Source: Rhynchonema sp. JSB1_4 (Eukaryota > Nematoda > Chromadorea > Monhysterida > Xyalidae). From it: a stretch of 64,000 nucleotides of DNA. Below are positions 1 through 12,700 of the stretch, in pieces. The position numbers and the translations under genes were made by a program. Within the stretch, counting starts at the first letter, position 1. Each line of letters starts with the position of its first letter. Under the pieces are notes generated by a model that was not told where the DNA came from, searched no databases, and was given only the letters and a program-made list of their open reading frames with translations. The stretch is from the NCBI GenBank assembly GCA_030248065.1, contig JASAMV010006387.1, positions 24,471-88,470 of the forward strand, in the 5' to 3' direction.

Positions 1-270
1 GCTGCGTGTGTTGCTCAAAATGGTTCTGGACACGCAGTCAGTTCCGTCCTCCCATGGGAGAGTGAGTGCCTTGCTTCAGGTTGCTACTTCAGACACAGGA
101 CGCTAAGCAGCAAATTCCTTCGTTACCTTAATAATGTTAATTTAAAAATTATCGACACTTTTAATCAGTTGGGGTTCACGAGGAAACTTTCCAAATAATC
201 CCCCAGTGTGAGCTTGTCCCGACGGGGTGTATTTTTAAATTCTGCCGTTCTCCAATCAAATGCGGCAAAC

Positions 271-1825
271 CTGAACAGATTCTGCATGAAAATGTACGTG
301 TCATCGTCAGCCTTCAATATCCACTCAATCTTGTCCGCATCCGATCTTGTCGTCAGATATTTCATGCCGACGGTGACCTTCTGCCAGAGGCGATCTTTGC
401 TCTCCGTCCCTCTGATCGCAAGCTGCATCACACGGTTGTCGGTGGTGTTTGGAAGCTGGAGTCCAGCAGCAAATCATGCTGTGTGGCGTATGTATCATAC
501 ATAAGTCACTTGGTTGTTGGCAGCTAATCAGTATATGACGTAAATTGAAGCCTTACGTCAGTAGCTCAATTCACTACCCACTGTGTGTGTGTGACTAGCA
601 GTGCATCAATGTTGCTAATTGGTGGCTGTTCTTTTCGGCGTCTTTTCGGTCACAGAGATCAAAGTGCATAAGTGAATGTTGCATGCCTGCCTTGCTGGGG
701 CATTGTCGCTCAAACAAACGCCGTAAAAAATGATGTAAGACTATACTTAGCAACACTGAACGCAAACGAAGATCATTATTTATCTGGAACCGGAGTTTTC
801 CGTATAGCCCCCCCCGAATAGTTCCCCATGGGGCTCAGGTCCGAACATTTTCCAACTAGAGCCCTATGCGGCTCTATTTGGGATTCATATTTCTGTCCTT
901 TGGTGCCAAACTTGCTACAAAATATTGGGACTCTATTGAGGAAAAACATTCGGGACAAAAAGTCGGACATTCACACTTTTTTTGAATTGACCCACTGGGG
1001 TTCTAGACGCAAACTCCGGTACTTTACGGTAGCCTCAAACTTTGCACCAAGGCTTTACTCGTTGCTAGCTTTAGACTGTTTGTAGTATGGCACGAAGGCC
1101 CACACCATTCTCCCGCAGACCATAAATCCCAGCCTCATACTAAAGAGAGTGAGTCCAGACAAACCGCGCGCGGTTTCGTTTCAGCCCATCTTTCTTTGAC
1201 GTTCGGGTCATTCACAACGAACACGACCAAGTAGCACTGTTGTGTCCAGGTGTGCGCAATGGCGATGATGGTCTTATGATTGGACACTGTGGTCAGCACC
1301 AGACATGCCACTCTGGCTGTCGGCGGCGGCGGTTGCTGATCTGAAAACGAATGGATCGTGTCATGTCAACAGCTGACGTATAATTTTCACAGTGAACAAA
1401 GAACTTTCATCAGGAAAACAACAGAGAGCGGAGCACATACTGTATGGCCAAAACAAAGACGAGCAAAACCTTTCGCTGAATCCAACTCCGAGGACGTTAC
1501 TGTGGATAGGTGCTCTCCCGCATTCACGTTTTGAACTCGAGCCAGAGCATTGAAGACGAACTGCGCTGAAGTGCCAGAGTTCACTTGAGCTTTTGAATAT
1601 TTTGAGAAAGATGTTTCAATGACCGTTTGTAACCGTGCCTGACACCGTCGTTCGATTACGATTATTCGTTGTCCATATGCCATAGCCCCGATCTTCGGCT
1701 GCTTTCATAACTCCGTCCATGGGCATGTTGTTGGAGAATGTCAGTATGAGGAACACGGTAATCACGAACAGGGACACAATGGCGGGTGGTACGGACTGCT
1801 TTGGCGCGATTATTGCTCTCATCAT
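271..1825 (-). CDS. Core-1 beta-1,3-galactosyltransferase-like (GT31), 5' part of gene
   Basis: Three exons are visible. Exon 1 (about 1660-1825) starts with MMRAIIAPKQ and has one hydrophobic segment, IVSLFVITVFLILTF, as expected for the signal anchor of a type II Golgi enzyme. Exon 2 (acceptor TTTTCAG, from 1340 down to a donor near 1141-1201) reads RVACLVLTTVSNHK...AIAHTWTQQC, like the RVLCWVMT...VKATWAQRC block of T-synthase. Exon 3 (455-271) reads KDRLWQKV...IEWILKADDDTYIFMQNL; DDD is the metal-binding DxD motif of GT31. The family transfers galactose to O-GalNAc on glycoproteins in the Golgi. The donors of exons 1 and 2 are uncertain: phase allows several. The ORF runs on after NLFR without family similarity, so I place a donor at AG|GTTTGC (270/271). 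The remaining 3' exons are outside the window. Family assignment is by remembered motif resemblance; the substrate is not proven. Confidence 0.75.
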
Positions 1826-2700
1826 TATCAATGTCGCCTCACAGTGCGATATTAACGCGCGCGCTAAAGGTCCTGCGCAGATGAACAACTTGCTCCAAGC
1901 TCGTGTCAGTCTGATTCAACATTGATATACCAATGACTGCCGGATGTCGAACGTCTTGAGAAGTAGTGACAGAAAATGTCTCTGTCACAAGCTCAAATTA
2001 AATAGTTTAAATGGTCAGGTTAAATTTTTTTTTATCAAATCAGACTTGACCTTGACAGCACACTTGGAGTGACAGAGCTCGTAACTGTGGTCGCTCTGCA
2101 CAATACGGCAATAGTGAAAGAGCTATAGTTTGGTTTTGGCGAAAGGCTGACACCAGGTGCGCTTCCATAATGCTTGCAGCGTGCTCTTGAATTAACCAAC
2201 GAGTACAATGTGGTAGCCAGTATTAATGTTGGTTCGATACGATACCAACTACACAGCACGGAGGTATACATAGGTCTGCATTTAGACTGGCTCTGCGTGT
2301 CCTGGTAACAATAGCAAATTTACAGAATATCTCTCAGCGAGTAGAGCCTATGGTACGAAGTCCAAAAATTTGCCATGGTTCACTTTCTGGTTCTTTAATC
2401 AGGAAATGAATGCTCACATAGCGACCATTTTCTGCGTCAAAGTGCGTTGTCCTTGGGACAAGGTTCATATACAACACAAGCAGAATCACCTTTTTCCGTT
2501 GCGTAGACCGATTTTTTGTTCACGATTGCCGCAATCTTCGAAGCACATGCTGATAAAAATCCGTGATTATTATGTTTAGAATCTCAACACACACGTGCTT
2601 GACAATGTGCAGAGCAGAGCCGGAGGCCGTAAATCATTATTGTTAATAAAGGGGGAATGTATAAATCATACTTAAGAGAAGCACGACGAAACAGTCTTCA
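1826..2700. other. Intergenic gap between two minus-strand genes
   Basis: This is the space between the start of the glycosyltransferase and the stop of the calmodulin-like gene. I see no coding pattern or repeat family in it. It should contain the promoter of the glycosyltransferase gene and the 3' UTR of the calmodulin-like gene. Confidence 0.4.
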
Positions 2701-5700
2701 TTATTCTTCAGCATCTTCAAACTCAGTCTCCGGCTCAGTCTCTTCTTCTTCTTCATAGAACTCCTGCTCCTCTTCTTCTTCTTCTTCGTCCGCCTCCGAT
2801 TGCAAGGAGCCGGATGAAAGACTACTGCTGCCGCCCACCGATGCGGGATGGTAGTCGCAACGTAGCATGGTCGCGAATTCTGAGATAAGAATCGGTTGTG
2901 GTGCATTGTTTGTTTTGTTCTGACCCTTCATATGCTGAACGTGTTTGGGGGCTTGAGATCACACGCATTTGCTACATTCTGGAGTTTTTGACATAAACCC
3001 CCACTCACCCACCCCAATGGAGCCGCCCGGGGGCTCTACTTGGAGTAACAAAAGTTTCGAGAGACTAATCCGAAAACCTTTGGTTTTCTGCGCATTTTTT
3101 GTATTGCATATTTTCAGCGCAATCGTGTTATGATTGCGGTTTGGCAATGTTAGCGATGGGCTCAACAGAGGTTTCAAATCTCTTACGTTCGAAAAATGAG
3201 CCATAGGGGACGAACTGAATACCGGGTGCTCACATATTAGGTAGTTCGCATTTTGTCTATCCCAAATACTATACATGTAGTCTGCCATTATTGTAGCTTT
3301 GCGTGTTCAAGTGATCAAAGTCGACAGCGCTAACCGTCGTATTCAATCAGCCCATCGCCATCGAGGTCAGCCGATGCCAGAATGTCGTCAACTTCCGATT
3401 CTGAAAAATAATGTAGCTGATTCGTTTGAACCGTCTGCCCTCTTTATTCTGACATGATTCGCATATCCGCCCGTTTTCGGTCGCAACAAAGACTTTTGTC
3501 GGGTTCCACGTGTCATCAGCAGATTAACAACTGATTGTGTACCAAACTATCGCGTCTAAAATATTCACCTTGAAGAGAGGTTCCAAAAAAGAAGGGTAGA
3601 TCGTTTTGCAACGGTTCCGAACCAGCTCTCGGCTTGTAGTGACGTTAACAAGAAGATACCTATTTGCCCATGTGTTTAGCACTGCTTGGAGAACATTAGC
3701 AGCGACAAAATAACTGCGAACCAGGAAAGGACTTGAGCTCCCGACCTTCGGATAACCCGACCGGTGCTCTAACAGTGATGATCTATTGAAATTGTCAGCT
3801 GTACATACAGTACATACATACCTGTCAAATTCTCTCCCATATTCAACATCACATGTTTGAGCTCGTCGAACGTGATCACTCCGTTACCGTCCATGTCGAA
3901 TACCTGGCGTTATATATTGGCTCATTGAAACATCACCGTGTTGGGCGTCGAGTGTTATTTCACATTATAATATGCGCGGTTTCGCAATGTGTCAACGGGC
4001 AAAGGATGTAGCACCTATACGTGCGACTACGGCAAACTGCTGAAAAACGCTTTTGCTCTCGGCGGTACCTATATTCTGGGGGATAGAGTTGCAGGTTGTT
4101 GCACTAAATTCGACCATGCAGATGTGGCCCCGGCACGAAACGGAACAACATATTTACGCTGGTCGAAATCAGGTGCAGCTCAATCGCAAAACATATTTAC
4201 AGCCCAAACAAAGACCGCTCTCGCCATCGCAAAAACAAACTGCTGCCTTGATCGCGCAGGGATTGGCTTCGTCAAAGTTGACACACAGCCAAACAGTAAA
4301 AGTGGCCACCCACCCTGAATGCTTCCTGTATCGTCTCTTCAGCATCTGAGTGTTTGAGTTTCGATGTCATCAACACAACAAATTCAGCAAAGTCGATCAC
4401 TCCATTGCCTGCAAACGAGTTATGGTAAATTTTATCAGGTAGGTTTCTTTGGATGAACGGATTGCGGTTGCGCTCTTTGTGGTAACCCTATCGAGAACGA
4501 TGTAGTCGCCACTTTCGGCCATTAACCAAGTTCGAAGCACGCACAACGGCTATGACTGGAAGTTGGACTTGGCAAACGGGCAATACCTTCTTTGGGCCGT
4601 ATTTTATGACAGAGTGAGAGAGCACTAATTGCGACCAGTGGAAAATGTGTTCATTTGGTTATGAGAGGAACCGTAGTCATAATCCAACACAAAGATGAAA
4701 CGGCAAAAGAATATTTAGCATGAAACGCGGTAACCACGAGGTGAACGGCAGACTGGGGACTAAATTGACGATCAAAACTGTTCGCCAGACCTTCATATAG
4801 CATGGGGTTCATTACAGGGTTTCACTTCAAGAAGCTGCCCTGCGGGCTTATACAAATGTCGTCAAACAATGTCGTCACTCATTTGGGACTCAAGTATTAT
4901 TGGTTGTTCCGCCACTGTATTTGACGACAAAACTATTAGCCTCCCTGCGTTCAAAAAACAGTCCCCCACTCACAGTCAGCGTCGGCAGCATTGACCATAT
5001 TCTGCAATTCCTGCTCGGTCGGATTCTGTCCCAACGACCTAACGATCGTGCCGAGTTCTTTGGTCGATATTGTCCCATTGCCGTCGACGTCGAAGAAGCG
5101 GAAAGCGTCGCGCAATTCTGCAACGTGTATGGTTCTCACCACCGGTCAAACCTTGCGATTCATGGAAGGAATTTGCTAGGTGTGTAGAAATTCTGTGTAG
5201 TCAAATCCGGAAATGGAAGACGGAAATGAAAATTTATTTCATGTTCAAGTTTTCTACTTCAATTTTCCAATATGACCACACGGATATCGAAAAACGGGAA
5301 TGAAGCGAACATTTACTGTGTAGCAGAGCAGTCATGTTTTGATATGCTGGGTGTATGATAAAAACATTTTCTGTGCCGCTCGAATTTCGGCAGCTGACTT
5401 GGTCAGATTTTACACAGAAAATGTTTTTCATTTCGGCTTTCCGTTTTCCAACATGTGTGTTGTCATATCGGAAAGCGGACACAGAAAACTTGTACATATG
5501 TACATAGAAGAAATTTTATTTCTATTTTATGATGTACGACTAAACGCGCCCTTAAAAATGCAACATTTCATTGTTATGTGCTTTCCATCGTGCTTGTATA
5601 ACAAGTTTCTAATTTCGTTGCCTCATTCATTTTTACAGACGCAGGGAAACTCCCGTTCGAAGTCGAGGCAGGCAACAAGCTCAACACACAGTCAACAAGC

Positions 5701-5927
5701 CACGCAGCAGACACACAAACCTTGTGTGACTGATGAGGCTTTGCTTTCGCCTAGAGTGTGGGTAGGTCTCAGCCAATCGGTCCTTAATTCATAGATAAGT
5801 CAAGCCTGAACTCAGCCTTAATTTCCCAACCAGCAATGTGCACATCATTGACATTAGCGAGTGCAGCTCTGTCCACGGTCATTTCGCTCGCGGACGCAGC
5901 CGACAGTGACTCGAAACTGCCTGACAC
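2701..5927 (-). CDS. Calmodulin-like EF-hand protein with acidic C-terminal tail
   Basis: Exons in transcription order: 5927-5831, 5117-4974, 4408-4314, 3903-3822, 3400-3335, 2879-2701; all junctions keep phase and have GT..AG ends. With ATG at 5882-5880 the product is 205 residues. It begins with a short leader that joins as HIA|ELRDAF, matching QIAEFKEAF of calmodulin. Four EF-hand loops follow: [36 protein letters not shown] and [12 protein letters not shown], with position-1 Asp and position-12 Glu present in all. Calmodulin ends soon after loop 4, but here about 55 extra residues follow: a Ser-rich linker, then a Glu-dominated tail to ...EDAEE. The reading frame stays open upstream to the TTTTCAG acceptor of the first exon. 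That site could receive a further 5' exon or a trans-spliced leader (45 bases before the ATG); the start is therefore inferred. Likely a cytosolic calcium sensor; the tail could serve binding or extra low-affinity calcium capacity. Confidence 0.88.
5600..5735. repeat. Half copy of a foldback element
   Basis: The stretch with GTTTCTAATTTCG...CTCATTCATTTTTACAG...GTCGAGGCAGGCAACAAGC corresponds to one arm of the complete inverted-repeat element at 49614-49882. It lies in the first intron of the calmodulin-like gene. Only one arm is recognisable. Confidence 0.65.
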
Positions 5928-6908
5928 CTGAAAATCAGTACCCGATTTTAGGTCTATTTAGATTCAGGATCAATTAATCAACATCAAAAGTGAACAAACA
6001 CACGAGCTCATCAGAAAAACACCATGGGAAAATGAAGAATATTTTGAGCTCACGTGACTGGAACCCGAACCTTGGACTTTTTCTTCGAAGCCATTTGTAT
6101 AATTTTAGGTCGTCTTCGTTCGCGAGGCGAATAAAATGACAATAAAAATTTGAATTTATTTGTTTATCCCACGCCCCCGCTCGCCAGTTTGACAATCAGT
6201 CAGTCAAAATATAGACAGCTTATTCAGAATCGAATTTTTTATGAGCCAATTTTGAGGCGCCAATTTATTTTCAGTTCACTTCAAGTCATTTTTCAGCCGC
6301 GTACTGTCGCTCCGCTTTTCTAGTGACGTATGTTATGTGTACATTTCTGAAAACAAAAAGGTCAATTTTCCGACAAAACAAAGTTGAAAGTATGCGTAAA
6401 ATGGTTGATTGCGGGACGGAAGACCGGCAGCAGCTTGAAAATTAAGGGAAGTCATCGCTACGTGACGATAGATATAGTCTTTCCGTTTTATAACAGTCCA
6501 GAGGCGGTATACAGAAAATGTTTCAACGCCTTGAAAACAGCAGTCATCGTCGTGGCTGATAACCAACCGGTAGACAACATGGCTCGTCGAAACATGCGCA
6601 TGTCACTTGATGGCTGCTGTTGCGATGAAACATTTGCTGTATACTTTGTTTGGACTGAGAATAAAATGAAAGACTAATGAAACCGGCGAACACCCACAAT
6701 TCTTTCGACGAGGTGGCGTTTATCAAGTCAAGACCTCACACAAACACAAATCCATCTTTTTACAAAGCATAAATTGAAGCGGGGGCGATTGTCATATAAA
6801 AAGTGTCAACTCAGGCCCAAAAATCAAAAGCCTATTCTCGCACCGAGAACTCTTGACCGGGTGACCGGAAAGTTTTTGTTGTCCATTATAACATACACAC
6901 AGTAGGTA
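5928..6908. other. Intergenic, upstream of the calmodulin-like gene
   Basis: This should hold the promoter of the minus-strand calmodulin-like gene. Short ORFs are present on both strands, but none shows splice-consistent coding or a recognisable protein motif. Confidence 0.35.
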
Positions 6909-7181
6909 TTGGTCGCACAATGACCATAGAAGAATTCATCAAATCAATCCTGATTTTCAAGTTCAGTCACTCTTATCCACTGTGCTATTTGTGATTCTCA
7001 CAAAACATTTTCAGCTGAAAATAATCTAGCAGATCAACCACGTTGCCGCAGGTCTGAAACATTCTCTTCACCACATGCTTTGTGTGCGATCACGCAACGC
7101 AACGTCATTGCCCCGTCACTTTCCCTCTTTACGAATCAGGAAAAAAATTGACCAATTCTTATAAAGTCATTGTGCGACCAA
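6909..7181. mobile_element. Tc1/mariner-type MITE, copy 1
   Basis: The terminal inverted repeats TTGGTCGCACAATGAC and GTCATTGTGCGACCAA are flanked by TA on both sides. The 273-bp interior has no coding capacity. Related copies are at 20647-20990, 21052-21326, 58965-59228 and 60084-60348. The TA duplication is the Tc1/mariner signature; no autonomous parent is visible here. Confidence 0.85.
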
Positions 7182-8612
7182 TACCTACATATACATGCAT
7201 TCGGAGGACCTTGTTTACGCCACGTATGTAGCAGTACTGGCAGCTGTTTTTCCACATCACCTTTATAAAACAGGACGAATAAAGCGGGTTGTGCGTGAAA
7301 CAGTTTTGGTGAGAAACGCAGTTTTAGATACATATCTTACCGTGTTCTGCGTTTAGTGAACTTCAATACATTCGAGTTCTGATGTGCTTACTATGTATAT
7401 TAAGCATCAAACTCGATTACTGTTAAAAACTCCTGAATTTGGTTCGCTATGCAAATTTAGCATTACCATTGTCAGAGGAAACTGAAATAAGGGGTGATAA
7501 ATGGGAATCTCGGGACAGAAAGACGCCAAAGGGTATCTAAAATGTCGTCCCCGTTACTTGCGGTCAATTTAGCTAAGGGTGCTAAAATACCAACCGCACG
7601 CCAGTACCCTATCTCTGTCGAGCTGTAGATATATCATACAAAGTGCATGCCATTTCTCAACTTTAAACTATTTCCTCCATGGCCTGGCAGAAAAACTGGT
7701 ATTCAATTGGGATTAAACCTCAATTCGGGTTATGAGACAGCGAAAAACAAATGAATATACATCTCGGTCATGTGATGCGAGTGTGCGCCTCGTGCCGCAA
7801 AAATGATACAGAAACATCCCGTGCATGCCAAAAACGCGCGGTTTTGGTGTGAAAAGCTGCAAAAGTATAAACGCGCGGAATGGAGGATTAAATGACTTTG
7901 AGCGCATCCCGAAACTGGCACCCGCCTCTTTAACTCTGCTCAATTTGTCATTTCATGGTGGCTTTCGGAGCCCATAAAAGCGCACTTTTCTGGGTGCTGC
8001 ACTTGGCGTTAACCGGTTCGGTGGCATAACTCTGGACAGAAACCCAATTTTCTCAACTCTATGTATTCCTGTCACGGACTGAAGCTTCACCAAAACCACA
8101 CACGCGGCCGGACATAGATAACGGTTAGTGATAACTTTAGAAACGGCACCACACATGTGCCAGCTCCAAAACACAAAATACGCTGGCAATATATATTGTC
8201 GTCATATTTTCTCTGTCTTCGTGTTTGGGACACTATAGGAAACAGCAAAATGCGACTTTCGACCAAGAGAAGCAGCAAAGGAACGATTTACAAACCGTTC
8301 GCACCAGTTATTAATGTTCCCACTGGCTTGGACTTGGATCTATTTGATATACCAACAAAATCATATTTTACGCCTTATTCGGAGCAAAACTGAGAATACG
8401 CAACAGGACATGCGTAGACCCCGGATGCTTGAAAGATTGGTGAATAACATGGCGGATGACCTGGTGCACCGACCTATGAACAAAATTGTGAACCAGGGCA
8501 CTTAGTGATCAAAAAGAATGAAACAAATACGAACCAGAAAAATTGGAGACTGATAAAGCCCCAAAATCTGGATGGTCTTAAATTTTGCTCAATTTTCATA
8601 CATGGCTGCCAC
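7182..8612. other. Intergenic, no gene recognised
   Basis: Several ORFs of 60-80 codons are present. None joins into a phase-consistent gene and none has recognisable motifs. I see nothing else supportable. Confidence 0.35.
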
Positions 8613-9099
8613 CAGGGCTGGGCAAAAGAATGACGGGGTGTATTTTCTTTAAAAAACGACGTTTTTTTAAAAACGTCTGGGTCGTTGTTCGCTTTTTGAA
8701 ACCGTGAATTTCCTTGATTTTCACCGATATTTCAGGGAAGGTACCCTGATTTTCAAGGAAATCAGTTTTTTTGTCCCATTTTTTTTCCAAAAAATTTCCG
8801 ACCAAATTTTAGTTTGTCGAGATACGTTGATATACGGAGTTTGACTTTCAATGACCACCCCGGCTAAAGTTGGTCCCATGTTGAGAGTCTAATATGGGAT
8901 GTTAAGAACCCGCTAGAAAAGGGCTGAAACCCGTTTATTTTGCCTCAGAACACATAGAATTACTTCACTTGACCACGTTTTCTTCCCAACATGAGCGTTT
9001 TCCAACTTTTTTTCTGCATATTTCGGTCATCTTAGCGTTTTTAAAAAAATCGTTTTTTAAACGAATTTTTGAAAAAAAACGTTTTTTTCCCCAACCCTG
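8613..9099. mobile_element. Non-autonomous hAT-type element, family 1, copy 1
   Basis: It starts CAGGGCTGGGCAAAAG and ends CCCCAACCCTG, giving inverted termini CAGGG(C/T)TGGG. The flanking direct repeats GCTGCCAC are identical at 8605-8612 and 9100-9107; 8-bp duplications are diagnostic of hAT. Runs of A and T around ACGTTTTTT motifs form subterminal palindromes. The interior has no transposase. A second copy is at 62297-62808. Confidence 0.92.
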
Positions 9100-10235
9100 G
9101 CTGCCACACGCTGACCAAACAAGGGAAAAGTGAATTGATAGCGCCTTTGCGAACCCACGTCGTATGAGCTGCCAAGGACCGAAAGTCCACACGCCAGCTC
9201 ACTTCAATGCGGCTGAAATAGGCGTTTTACAATCATCCTAGTCATTTATAACTACAATAGTTATAAATTTATTGCGTGCTACATTATAGTATGTTGTATA
9301 CTTCGGTGCTATTGAGGCTAGGCCTCACACTGTTCATTTGTATTAAGGAGAAGATCTTTATTAAGCCTGTCGGAACAATGGATGCTCGTTTGGACGGCTT
9401 TCAATTGAAAATCAAATTCAATGAGCTGCAATTCTGCAAATAACCAACAGAACTGCGCGTATATCCGCATCTATGCAAAATCCCAAACTGTTTCAGCAAA
9501 TTGCTCTGTCGACGGCATTATCGGCTGACGGTACCCAAAAAGCTACACAGCGGAATCAAATATATGAAAACCTCGCGTGTGTGTGCCGTGCCTCCGCAAT
9601 AATGACTGGACTCGTGGACATGTCTGCTTGAGATAGCAGATTCATTAGTTATTGTGCGCGCTGGTATCGCGCCAAAAACAGAAAGCAGCAAGCTGTAAAA
9701 CAGTAATTTATCTGGAGATTTTTGGGCTCCGTCAAATTATAACAAGCGGTCTTGCTGAGTGGGAGTCGGTAACGGAAGAAACAAAGGCGATTTACGGCGT
9801 TTTTCATGCGCACGGAGACGTCCGCGATCTTTAGAGAGCCATCCGAAGACTTCGGACATCACCGTTTCATGAAATCCGCGAGAGCTTTTTCTTAACAAGA
9901 AACAATTTTGATTTGGAACAGAACGTCTCTAAAGCTGGAGTTGTACACTTGTCCATTTTGGGCTTGTAGCAATGAGGACAAATTTCTGTTGAAATCGTAT
10001 TTTTAAAAATTTGTCCTCGTTGTCTACAGGCCCGAAATGGACAGGTATAACTGCAGCTCAACTTACGGGCGTGTCCTGCTGCGCGCACGCGCTTTTTCCA
10101 GTGTTACTGCTGAACGAAATATACAATATCATACGAACGGTGCTGCAGACAATTTGTGGGAACAAACGCGCCGATCATTTCACCATCCGCTACCGCAGTT
10201 TGTCCGAATATTACAAACGTGTAGAACGTACAGTA
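9100..10235. other. Intergenic, no gene recognised
   Basis: I see no splice-consistent coding and no repeat family shared with the rest of the window. Confidence 0.35.
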
Positions 10236-10423
10236 CCGGGTGCAATTCTAGGCTGAAAGTTGAAGTCGCGTGCACGCGCGTGCCAAACAGTGCAAAGTAT
10301 AGGCCAAAGTCGAAGTAACTTCGCGTGCAAGTTTTGCGCGTGTGCTGGCGTGCGCTCCCTATGTTTTAACCCTAGGAAGTCGCGTGCACGCGACTTCAAC
10401 TTTCAGCCTAGAATTGCACCCGG
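10236..10423. repeat. Foldback (inverted-repeat) element
   Basis: The left arm CCGGGTGCAATTCTAGGC and following bases are repeated in inverse orientation at the right end, GCCTAGAATTGCACCCGG. Arms of more than 40 bases include a GTCGCGTGCACGCG core. About 190 bp in total; target duplication unclear. Probably a small MITE. Confidence 0.75.
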
Positions 10424-12286
10424 AACTGTACAAAGGCACATATACAGTACCTAAGAGAACGGAAAGACAGCGTTCATAAACGGGTACGCTTCTGGATCCT
10501 GGATTTCATAGCTTATAAAGCACAGACATGGATACCACATACCACGAGCATCACACTCTCACCTCACCGTGGTCCCACGATGGACTTTGGGAAATTTTTT
10601 AGTGCAAAGTCTGTGCAAGGGGTAATTTGGGTCAGGGAATTCGAATCTGACGTCCATTTGGCTGTATAAATCCTTGAAGATGCTTAAAGGGGCCACATAG
10701 TTTTTAGAGTCATCTCACCGATTTTGCTCACGATTACTGTTCGAGAATTGTTTGGATGTGGAATCAAACTTTCAGATTAGTTTTTTTGCATATGACCTTA
10801 ATCTTTCCGCTATGGCCCCTAAATGCCACAATAAGGACATAACGGTAAATGTGCTGAGCCAAAAGCTAACCTGAAACGTTGACTCCGCACCTAAACAAAC
10901 CGCGGAATACTAATTTTGAGCAAGATTGGTGAAATGACCCCAAGTACATGCCCCCTAAGCACTTTAGTGAGGTCACGTGATCGTATTAAAAACCAAATTA
11001 CCCATGGAACAACTTTTTACCACAAATTCTTTTTCTCGAGCCAAATCTACCAAGATGAGGTGAGAATGTGTGGCGCTTGGCGCAAATGTCTATCAACGTG
11101 TGTATATTCACTTATTGTATTGTGATGCTGCAGCACCGCCCTGGGACAAGAAAAAGAAGTGTATTCAAAAAAAAGCTTCTCGCTCGCGTTCCTACAATCT
11201 GCTGAAACACAGATTATCAACAGTTAATTTTCAATCACGCAGCTTATTTTTGCTGGGCTGGACATCTCAATAAACGTAAAGCGACACACCAGACGTGGTA
11301 AACACAAAGCTAGCAGAAACATATGAGCGCATGAAAGATTTCTCCAAACAGTAAAACTGCCGCAACAGGAAAGTTTTTTTTTCTAGTGCGATGTCAAAGT
11401 CAGTGATTGGTGCTAGTGTACAAGTTCTCACATCCTCAACCATCCTCGATGTAAGCATCAAGAACACAACGCTTACAGACCACCAACATTAAATTGGCCA
11501 TGCTATGGCATGAATCATGTGTCTACACCTAAAGCTGAAGAAACCGCGAAATCTAGGTTACGGGTACGACGCGCTCATTTGAAATTTCGGAACACATATT
11601 CAAATTGCGCTTGTATCGCGTGGCGCAGCGCAAACTTTATTTACGGGCCGCGCGCGCGCTGCACCCCATGGGCTCATTATAGTGCCACCCGCTTTGCTGC
11701 TCTACACGGACTAGTGATGAAATATGAGCCCGGTAGTGATGAGCGATGAAGCTGTTGTGAGCCACGTGTTTGTGTATGCCAGTCGCAAGAGACATTGCAG
11801 GGCGCCCAACTTTAACGGGTGTTTGGCACACCTTTTAGGGTTCGTTCTTCAACATTTATTCAAATATCAAGTCACATGTTGTGCTTGTGCTGTAAAAGCT
11901 TGAAAAGAAATTTTATTTAGTGCCCACACACAACACCGGTTGTGCCATTTTGAAAGAAACATTGCCATATTTTAAATGTGATTTACAACGCCTCCGCAGT
12001 CACTTGTCTCGTTAGCGACGCGGTGGCTCGGAATGGAAGGCATAGAAAATTTTGGTCTTCAAAAATCTGTTCAAATGAAGAAAATATTTTCGTCTACAGT
12101 ACATACGTGCTTTTAAATAACACGCGCAATCACAGTAAGACGAATTCTCAAAACGACGTCGCAAGCGCTGCTGAGACGTGATCTGGAACGGTTGTTGAAG
12201 CAAGAAACAAGCTCAGCAGTAGTGTTGCTGGTTGGCCGAAAGAACCGCCCGGAAACAAATAACTACAGTATAAACGGCAATTGCAC
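10424..12286. other. Intergenic, no gene recognised
   Basis: It contains scattered short ORFs and a CG-alternating stretch near 11648-11660. No feature beyond this can be supported. Confidence 0.3.
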
Positions 12287-12637
12287 AGTCCAACCACGAG
12301 TTCATGAGACGACTCTTTTTAGAGTTTGTTTGTCCAGATTCAAAAATGCGCCGGTTACACGTGTTTTTGCAAACAAAAGAAAGAGATTGGGCTGAGAGAG
12401 ATGATGACAAGTTCCAGCTGGCTGACCTCAATTCAATTCGTTGCGTGCCTACGCGAACAGCAACGTCGTTCGACACACAAATCTTTTGGGAGTCAAAAGG
12501 GAATTTACGCACCCGTGTTTTTAAAAAATACGTGCATTTCTCTTTCTTTCATTTCCGAAATACGTGGAACCGGAACATTATTGGATCCGTACATGTCAAC
12601 TTCAAAACAAGTCGTCTCATGAGTTTGTGGTTGGACT
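12287..12637. mobile_element. AGTCC-type inverted-repeat MITE, copy 1
   Basis: The left end AGTCCAACCACGAGTTCATG and the inverse of the right end AGTCCAACCACAAACTCATG match over about 28 bp. The interior resembles the second copy at 39103-39460, including CAGCTGGCTGACCTCAA. Internal fragments of the family recur near 33655-33790 and 56475-56565. The long ORFs across it are chance frames. Confidence 0.8.
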
Positions 12638-12644
12638 ATACATA

Positions 12645-12700
12645 GGGTGATATTTTCGAAACGGTGTAAAGGTCAGTTGGGTGTAAAGGTCGGGAAACTC
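12645..12700. repeat. Solo arm of the GGGTG palindromic element
   Basis: GGGTGATATTTTCGAAACGG and the following GTAAAGGTC repeats match one arm of the complete elements at 23562-23949, 62141-62872 and 63622-63847. No right arm follows, so the copy is truncated. It sits 7 bp from the MITE at 12287-12637. Confidence 0.75.

Noticed and set aside
1..120. Further exon of the glycosyltransferase at the window edge (frame with LPWEDGTDC)
   Set aside because: Too short and lacking a clear acceptor or family motif, so no exon is claimed.
3989..4349. Two overlapping plus-strand ORFs of about 100 codons
   Set aside because: They lie over an intron and exon of the minus-strand calmodulin-like gene and have no recognisable motifs.
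5339..5794. 151-codon plus-strand ORF
   Set aside because: It runs through an intron of the calmodulin-like gene and a foldback-element arm; no coding signatures.
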